DNA of 64,000 nucleotides from Candidatus Anammoximicrobium sp. (GTDB lineage Bacteria; Planctomycetota; Planctomycetia; Pirellulales; Pirellulaceae): contig JAAYYU010000079.1 of assembly GCA_012515235.1 (NCBI GenBank), positions 1-64,000 of the forward strand. Direction: 5' to 3'. The translations under genes and the position numbers were made by a program. Below are positions 58,906 through 64,000 of this stretch, piece by piece. The stretch's first letter is position 1; each line of letters opens with the position of its first letter. Under the pieces are notes generated by a model that saw only the letters and a program-made list of their open reading frames with translations, was not told the DNA's origin and made no database searches.

Positions 58906-60090
58906 CTACCGACTCTCCTTCAGCTTCTTGATGGCCTCGGGCAGATCCCGGTCGACCAAGCCGCGGACGCCGCGACCTTCGTTCATGCGGTTGTTGACGC
59001 CCTCGCGGGTATCCTCGTCGTCGATGGCCCAGAACCGCTCCTTGGTTTCGCGCGTCGCGGGTTCGGCCAGCGGGCGGACGAGCCGGCAACCGATTCCTCG
59101 CGTCGGATCGCTGGTGAACCACCAGGGGCTGAGCGGCAGATTGGGATCTTCCGTCTTCCACTCGCTTTCCAGCGAGCCCAGGCGGGCGGCGCTGCGGCAC
59201 GCCTCCGCATCGTCGTCCCAGTGCCCGCCCCGAATCGCGCGGGGCACCAGCGTCTTGGGCCAAACCAGGGCCTCCGCCGACTTCAGCGTCTTGCCGGCGA
59301 ATGGCTTGTAGCCGTCCTCCAGGACCTGATCCAGCGTCCATTCGGCCACGTTGCCGTGCATGTCGTACAGGCCCCACGGATTCGGCTTCTTCTGGCCGAC
59401 CTTGTGCGACTTGCTGTCCGAGTTCTCGAAGTACCAAGCGTAATCGCCCAACTGGTCCGCGTCGTCGCCGAAGGAATAGGCCGTTTGCGTTCCCGCCCGG
59501 CACGCGTACTCCCACTCCGCTTCCGTCGGCAGCCGATAAAAGTTGCCCGTGATCCCGCTCAGCCACTTGGAATACTGCCGCGCGGCGTATTGGGTCATGG
59601 TGACCGCCGGCATGTCCGGGTCCTCGCCGTGCTCGTAGGTGAAGCTCGGATCGTACAGTTCCGTCGGAGCGGTGATGGCGTCGATTTCGTTCTCGGACGT
59701 GACTTTGCGTTCGCCGCGCGAGGTGAACTCCTTGAAAATGCCGTACAGAGCGAGGTACTGGCGGTACTCAGCCCACGTGAGTTCGTACTTGCTCATCCAG
59801 AACGGACTGACCTCGACTTCGAACTGAGGTCCTTCGTTGTCTTCACGCCCTTCCTCGGCGTCGGGGCTCCCCATGTTGAACTTGCCGCCGGGGATCGGGA
59901 CCATCTCGAACGTCACGCTCGTGCCGGGGATCGTCATCTTGTACTCGGTCATGTAGCCCTGGTCCGTCTTGATCGCGCGGCCCTCGCCAGGCGCCGTGTC
60001 CGACAGGCCCACAACAGCCTCTCCGGAAATCGCCGTCTGGACGGCCAGCAGCAACCACGCAGCACCACAAGTCAGGTGAAGAAATCGCAT
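58906..60090 (-). CDS. SUMF1/FGE-family protein (not a canonical formylglycine generator)
   Basis: 394 residues from ATG 60090, with GCGAGGGAC upstream. Signal peptide (LHLTCGAAWLLLAVQTAISG). FGE-sulfatase domain (PF03781): FEMVPIPGGKFNMGSPD, YELTWAEYRQYL, FYRLPTEAEWEYACRAGT, LYDMHGNVAEWTLD and IRGGHWDDDAEACRSAARL. In genuine formylglycine-generating enzymes two cysteines flank this last segment; here the first position is Asp, leaving one Cys. It is therefore probably one of the many SUMF1-like proteins with another or no enzymatic role, not the activator of the sulfatase at 13344-14855. Confidence 0.88.
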   Translation of the reverse strand: MRFLHLTCGAAWLLLAVQTAISGEAVVGLSDTAPGEGRAIKTDQGYMTEYKMTIPGTSVTFEMVPIPGGKFNMGSPDAEEGREDNEGPQFEVEVSPFWMSKYELTWAEYRQYLALYGIFKEFTSRGERKVTSENEIDAITAPTELYDPSFTYEHGEDPDMPAVTMTQYAARQYSKWLSGITGNFYRLPTEAEWEYACRAGTQTAYSFGDDADQLGDYAWYFENSDSKSHKVGQKKPNPWGLYDMHGNVAEWTLDQVLEDGYKPFAGKTLKSAEALVWPKTLVPRAIRGGHWDDDAEACRSAARLGSLESEWKTEDPNLPLSPWWFTSDPTRGIGCRLVRPLAEPATRETKERFWAIDDEDTREGVNNRMNEGRGVRGLVDRDLPEAIKKLKESR

Positions 60091-60130
60091 CAGTCCCTCG
60101 CTTGGCAAATTGTTCAAGTGAACTTCCCCT

Positions 60131-61030
60131 CTAACCTCCGGCCGACCCTCGATCGGAGACCAACGATTCGATGTAGTCCAGCAGTTCCGCCGCCACGTCC
60201 AGTTGCAGCGTCGCCGCCAGGGCTTTCCAGCCCGGCACTCCGTTCACCTCCAGCACGAACTCCCGGCCGTTCCGGTCGGGCAGGATATCCACACCGGCAA
60301 AGGGGGCTCCGATGGCTGCAGCGGCGCGGCGGGCAGTCTCGATCAACCGCTGGTCGGCGACCAGCGGCTCTGCGCGAGCCCCCCGGCTAACGTTGGTCCG
60401 CCAATCGTCGGGGTTGACGCGACGCATGGCAAACACCCGTTCGCCCAGGACCAGCAGGCGGATATCGAAACCGTTGTGAGGTATGTACTCCTGAAGATAA
60501 ATGACGGACCGCAGTTGTGCTAGGGTGCTGAACACGCGCCAAGCCAGAGATTCGTCATGAACGCGGCAAATCCCCCGCCCTTCGCCGCCGAACACGGGTT
60601 TGACGACGACATCGCCACCCAGATCCCGGAATCCCTCCAGGGCGTCGCCGAGCGATTGGCAGACCCAAGTTCGCGGCGTCACCAAGCCGGCCGACTGTAA
60701 CTTGTGTGATGCCAAGTACTTGTCTACAGCCGCTTCGATGGCCCGCGGCGGGTTGATGACCACCGTTCCCGCCTCGGCCAAGGATCCCAAGGCGTCCATT
60801 CGAAAGACGACCTGCTCCAGCGATCCCGGCGGCATCGTGCGGACCAGCACCGCGTCGCAGGCCCGCAAGTCGCACTCGGCCGCCTGCACCCGCCGCTGCC
60901 GGGTCGAGGAATCCAGCCCCGCAGTCAACCGCTCGAACGGCACGCAAAGCACCTCGTGGCGCGATCCGGCGGCACGCCGCAGATCGTTCAGGTACCAGCT
61001 GTCGGGCGCAGCGAGAACGGCCAGCCGCAT
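60131..61030 (-). CDS. RimK/MptN-like ATP-grasp ligase
   Basis: 299 residues from ATG 61030. N-terminal pre-ATP domain, then the ATP-grasp core with VVKPVFGGEGRGICRV (phosphate loop), YLQEYIPHNGFDIRLLVL and FVLEVNGVPGWKAL (Mg ligands). Such enzymes add glutamate to cofactor tails. Next to mch (3 nt away, upstream) it resembles the RimK-type genes associated with tetrahydromethanopterin synthesis in methylotrophs, so a role in H4MPT glutamylation or biosynthesis is likely (inferred from context). Confidence 0.85.
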   Translation of the reverse strand: MRLAVLAAPDSWYLNDLRRAAGSRHEVLCVPFERLTAGLDSSTRQRRVQAAECDLRACDAVLVRTMPPGSLEQVVFRMDALGSLAEAGTVVINPPRAIEAAVDKYLASHKLQSAGLVTPRTWVCQSLGDALEGFRDLGGDVVVKPVFGGEGRGICRVHDESLAWRVFSTLAQLRSVIYLQEYIPHNGFDIRLLVLGERVFAMRRVNPDDWRTNVSRGARAEPLVADQRLIETARRAAAAIGAPFAGVDILPDRNGREFVLEVNGVPGWKALAATLQLDVAAELLDYIESLVSDRGSAGG

Positions 61031-61033
61031 GGG

Positions 61034-61984
61034 TCACCCATCCGCGGAAAAGGACCGCTGGACAACTTCCGGCCGAAGTTGCCCGAAGCCGTGTGCGCGG
61101 CCGCTGTTCAAGTTGACCAGCGTCACCTGCGCCGGGCTGAAAAGCCGCGGGTCGATGCGGTAAAAGTCGTGGTTGTACCGCTGGAAGATCTTGCCAAACG
61201 GCTCGCCATGATCGGGCGACGAACCGCTGGGGATTCCTGGCCCGAGTTCTTCCAATTGGCCATCGTCCGCGCGGACCCACAACGTGACCTCGCCGCCGTA
61301 CAAGACCGCGTCATTCGTCCGGCCGATGCCCGCCAAATCGTCGGCGGCCACCGGCGGCAAAGGCGCCAGACCGTAGCCGCTCTGCACGCACCTCAAATCA
61401 AAACCCACTTCATGCAACTTGTGCAAACAAGTCTCCACGGTGCGGGCCACGACTTGCACCGTGCCCGCTAGACTGGCGGTCCGGGCGACCAACAACGTCA
61501 ACTCGCCGGGCACCACCCCGCACGCTTCAGCGATTTCCGAGGCAACTTCCACGGGCGGCAACTTGGCCGCTTCCAAGACCCCCACCGCCCGCGTCACCGA
61601 CTCCCGAAAGCCAAGCCTGGCAAACAGTTCCTCCCGACCGCACGCTGCCCGCATCGGACCGGAACCCATCGCATAGTACCCGCCGGACGAAATCCGCCAA
61701 CCCGCATACTGCGAAGCCATACAGGCTGCCACGGGATGATCCGTCCAAACCTGGACGGCCGGCCCCGGCCACAGGTCGGCCCGCCCAGGCACAAGACGCA
61801 CTTCGGCCAGATCCGCCAGACAGATCTCGGCCAGCGTCAGACCCGCTTGCAGTCCGCCCGCCGCCTCGACCCCGCAATCCACGATGCGGCCCCCGTGGGG
61901 CAAATGCCGACACGCCACGCGCAGGTCGGCGGCGGCTTCCAACAGCTGTTCACATCGCCGCCAAGCGCGGTCATTCAGGTTCAT
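61034..61984 (-). CDS. mch: N5,N10-methenyltetrahydromethanopterin cyclohydrolase
   Basis: 316 residues from ATG 61984, GAGGCGGCGT upstream. Mch hydrolyses methenyl-H4MPT to 5-formyl-H4MPT in archaeal-type C1 transfer, also found in planctomycetes and methylotrophic proteobacteria. Family motifs: GGRIVDCGVEAAGGLQAG, SSGGYYAMGSGPMRA, GRTNDAVLYGGEVTLWV and PFGKIFQRYNHDFYRIDP. Starts 8 nt after the upstream oxidoreductase stop, so translation is likely coupled. Other H4MPT genes (mtdB, fae, fhcABCD) are not in this window. Confidence 0.93.
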   Translation of the reverse strand: MNLNDRAWRRCEQLLEAAADLRVACRHLPHGGRIVDCGVEAAGGLQAGLTLAEICLADLAEVRLVPGRADLWPGPAVQVWTDHPVAACMASQYAGWRISSGGYYAMGSGPMRAACGREELFARLGFRESVTRAVGVLEAAKLPPVEVASEIAEACGVVPGELTLLVARTASLAGTVQVVARTVETCLHKLHEVGFDLRCVQSGYGLAPLPPVAADDLAGIGRTNDAVLYGGEVTLWVRADDGQLEELGPGIPSGSSPDHGEPFGKIFQRYNHDFYRIDPRLFSPAQVTLVNLNSGRAHGFGQLRPEVVQRSFSADG

Positions 61985-61992
61985 ACGCCGCC

Positions 61993-63417
61993 TCACAAGG
62001 ACCACCCGTTCCGGTACGGACGAAGCAGCTTCCGGTCGGCCTCCTCATGATTGACGATTCGGCACGCAACCGGGTCGAACTCCAAAGGTCCGTCCACCAA
62101 GGCGGCGACGTTGCCCAACAGGAGCAATTCGATCATCGGACCGGAGTGCTCAAAGTTCGACATCGCCGCCGGCCCGCCCTTGCAGGCGGCTACCCATTCC
62201 CGTTCGTGGCTCCCAGAGCGAGGCAGCCGCTGCGGCGGGCCGCCCGCATCGGGAAAGTCCTTTTCCGGCAGTAACTGGCACACGGAATTGTGGAAGTTGG
62301 TGAGCGCCTTGCCCTTGGTGCCCACGATCAGCAGAAAGGAGTGCGGCGACCAGCTGCCCTGAGCCCACTTCAGCGGCTGCCCGGCCGTCTTCTCCAACTC
62401 GGTCAAGACCCCTCGCCGCTTGATCTCCGTGTCCCAGGCGTTGCACCAGTGGATTTGCGCCGCAGGCTGCGAGCCGTGCGCCGGCAGCTCGAAATGGACC
62501 ATCTGGCAGCGGGGAAAGTTCTCGGGACAACGCTCCGAGATCTCCGTCGTGACACGGATCGTCTTGCTTTCGCCGGCGCCGCCCCACAAGGCTTGCAGGT
62601 CCAGGGCCTTGAAGGCCAGATTCAGCGAGTGCGAACCCGCGCCCCCCAGGGCTCCGGCGCCGAAGTCGCGCCAGCGATTCCAGCCGATCAGCGCCGGACT
62701 CTCCGGCACTCCTCCCGCTCCGGGAAACTGCGGCGGAAGATAGCCCGGATGATAAGGCCGCATCGGCGCGGGACCGATCCACAGATCCCAATCGAGGCTG
62801 TCGGGCACCGGCTGCCCTGGCGGTCGCTCCAACGGCCCCGTCCCGCCCGACTCGAACAGGACGTGCGCCTCGCGGATCTCGCCGATCGCCCCGTCTTGAA
62901 TCAGTTCCAGCGTGCGGCGAAACGAATCGGTGGCCATCCCCTGGCTGCCCATCTGCGTCGCCACCTTCTGGCGGCGGGCCAGGTCGCGCATCGCGCGGGC
63001 CTCGCGCACGTCGTGGGCAGTCGGCTTCTCGACGTAAACGTGCTTGCCAAGCTTCATGGCCGTCATGGCGATGACGGCGTGCGTGTGGACCGGCGTGACC
63101 ACGACGACCGCATCGATCTGACGGTCCATCTCGTCGAACATCTTGCGGAAATCGCGGTAGGTCCGGGCCCCCGGGAACGCCTGGGCCGCTCCGTCCGTGT
63201 GCCGCCGGTTCACGTCGCACAGGGCCACAAGATTCTCACCGATGCGGGGAATCACGCCCAGGAAGTGCTTCCCCCGCGAGCCCAGGCCCACCAACGCGAT
63301 GTCCAGTTTCCCGTTGGCCTGATAGCTCCTGGCCGACGCGCTGTTGCGCAAAATGAACAGCCCGGCTCCGCCCCCGGCGCCGCCGATAAACTGACGTCTG
63401 CTGATGTGTGTCTTCAT
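61993..63417 (-). CDS. Secreted Gfo/Idh/MocA family oxidoreductase
   Basis: 474 residues from ATG 63417, CAGGAGCC upstream. Tat-like leader ISRRQFIGGAGGGAGLF. Rossmann motif LDIALVGLGSRGKHF and EKP in HVYVEKPTAHD. C-terminal motif GGAGSHSLNLAF instead of the usual GxxGDMACH. Runs directly into mch (8 nt). Its coupling to a cytoplasmic C1 enzyme is unexplained and may be an operon accident. Confidence 0.9.
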   Translation of the reverse strand: MKTHISRRQFIGGAGGGAGLFILRNSASARSYQANGKLDIALVGLGSRGKHFLGVIPRIGENLVALCDVNRRHTDGAAQAFPGARTYRDFRKMFDEMDRQIDAVVVVTPVHTHAVIAMTAMKLGKHVYVEKPTAHDVREARAMRDLARRQKVATQMGSQGMATDSFRRTLELIQDGAIGEIREAHVLFESGGTGPLERPPGQPVPDSLDWDLWIGPAPMRPYHPGYLPPQFPGAGGVPESPALIGWNRWRDFGAGALGGAGSHSLNLAFKALDLQALWGGAGESKTIRVTTEISERCPENFPRCQMVHFELPAHGSQPAAQIHWCNAWDTEIKRRGVLTELEKTAGQPLKWAQGSWSPHSFLLIVGTKGKALTNFHNSVCQLLPEKDFPDAGGPPQRLPRSGSHEREWVAACKGGPAAMSNFEHSGPMIELLLLGNVAALVDGPLEFDPVACRIVNHEEADRKLLRPYRNGWSL

Positions 63418-63491
63418 CGCGCTTGGCTCCTGTAATCTCACTACCCCGTCACGCAACAAGCACCCGGCGACGCCCGTCGCCTGCGGAACGC

Positions 63492-64000
63492 TCACTTCAA
63501 CTCCGGACGCTTCTCGCCAATCAGCGGCAGTCGAGGGTTGGAACTCTTCGGAAGCGGCGTCAAACCGCGGTTGACGAAGGCGTACAACCCGCCCCGGCCG
63601 GCGACCACGATGTCCAGACGGCCATCGGCGTTCAGATCGCCGACGGTGATCTTCATGCCCGTCCCACACGCGAACTGCGGCGGTTCGTTCACGTTCTCCC
63701 GGCCCGGATAGTGCTGAAGATGGTTAAACGAAATCACGTGACGCTCGAACTTGCCGCCTTGGATGTCGTACCAGAACAGGAACAGCGGGTCAAACTCGCT
63801 TTCGTCGCGCCCGTCATGCCCGAACAGTCGCTTGCCCGTCACCAGGTCCACTTTCCCGTCGCCGTTCACGTCCGTCAGAACCATCGTGTGAAAGTTGCCG
63901 TAGTGTTCCTCGATCACGTGTCGCCGAAACGTGCGTTTTTGCTGGGCGTCGAGTTGCTGTTCCAGCCAGTATAACCCGTATCCATGGCCGTTGCCCACGA
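63492..64000 (-). CDS. VCBS/FG-GAP-repeat protein (N-terminus beyond window)
   Basis: The C-terminal ~169 residues of a longer protein; the frame is open at the right edge. Two FG-GAP/VCBS-type calcium-binding blades are visible: VLTDVNGDGKVDLVTG and TVGDLNADGRLDIVVAG (DxNxDGxxD loops). Secreted beta-propellers of this class are common in planctomycetes, often beside oxidoreductases such as the one 74 nt downstream. Ends GEKRPELK. Confidence 0.85.
   Translation of the reverse strand, partial: VGNGHGYGLYWLEQQLDAQQKRTFRRHVIEEHYGNFHTMVLTDVNGDGKVDLVTGKRLFGHDGRDESEFDPLFLFWYDIQGGKFERHVISFNHLQHYPGRENVNEPPQFACGTGMKITVGDLNADGRLDIVVAGRGGLYAFVNRGLTPLPKSSNPRLPLIGEKRPELK

Overview
The window looks like chromosomal DNA of a planctomycete, most likely of the Pirellulales type. 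It is GC-rich throughout. It is full of families characteristic of that phylum: secreted Gfo/Idh/MocA-type oxidoreductases with Tat-like leaders (four genes), a DUF1080 protein, a sulfatase, a hydrazine-synthase-alpha-like di-heme PD40 protein, an NPCBM domain, SUMF1-type and VCBS/FG-GAP proteins, a fragment of a PSCyt1-type cytochrome, and a tetrahydromethanopterin C1 gene (mch). No phage, integrase, transposase, rRNA, tRNA or CRISPR array was seen.

Layout. Bases 1-3629 (minus) hold a J-domain-like membrane protein cut by the window edge and a secreted alpha/beta hydrolase. Bases 3795-4492 are the decayed remains of a HigBA-type toxin-antitoxin module with a near-consensus promoter. Bases 4670-6738 are DUF1080 plus a Gfo/Idh/MocA gene. 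Bases 6984-11571 (minus) hold an LRR lipoprotein and a two-part hydrazine-synthase-alpha-like gene split by one in-frame TAG. Bases 12122-12608 are a decayed VapBC module between two related short repeats. Bases 13344-18604 (minus) are an FAD-dependent oxidoreductase followed by a sulfatase. Bases 19181-25382 are selA, a peroxiredoxin, a REC-HATPase regulator and a hybrid histidine kinase, interleaved with copies of a ~100-nt palindromic repeat. Bases 26280-29100 hold an ECF-type sigma factor, an HTH regulator and a secreted DUF4430/membrane DUF6580 pair. Bases 29236-36510 hold an AsmA-like giant protein, a LarA-like protein and small envelope proteins.

Bases 37040-40746 hold an apgM-type gene (proposed homoserine kinase), an aspartokinase with an extended ACT region, and an HU protein. 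Bases 40825-46932 (minus) hold an outer-membrane-like protein, nagA, bioF and a heparinase-like lyase. Bases 47279-49201 hold a glycine-rich RRM protein and a metal permease fused to an HMA domain. Bases 49766-52902 (minus) are an esterase, SDR, membrane protein and coaD. Bases 53640-56012 are folE2 and an oxidoreductase. Bases 56254-64000 (minus) hold a VCBS protein (cut by the edge), an oxidoreductase, mch, an ATP-grasp protein, a SUMF1 protein, an ApbE-like protein and another oxidoreductase.

The theme is secreted and periplasmic carbohydrate or sulfated-polymer turnover (hydrolases, sulfatase, heparinase-like lyase, NagA, oxidoreductases) mixed with housekeeping biosynthesis (aspartate family, CoA, biotin, pterin and H4MPT one-carbon chemistry). 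The most unusual signals are a ~100-nt repeat with perfect 26-bp terminal inverted repeats present three times within 10 kb, the single TAG inside an otherwise open 1,120-codon reading frame, two toxin genes both missing their central segments, a selA gene with no selenium partners nearby, and an exported DUF4430/DUF6580 pair that resembles an uptake system without its energising module.
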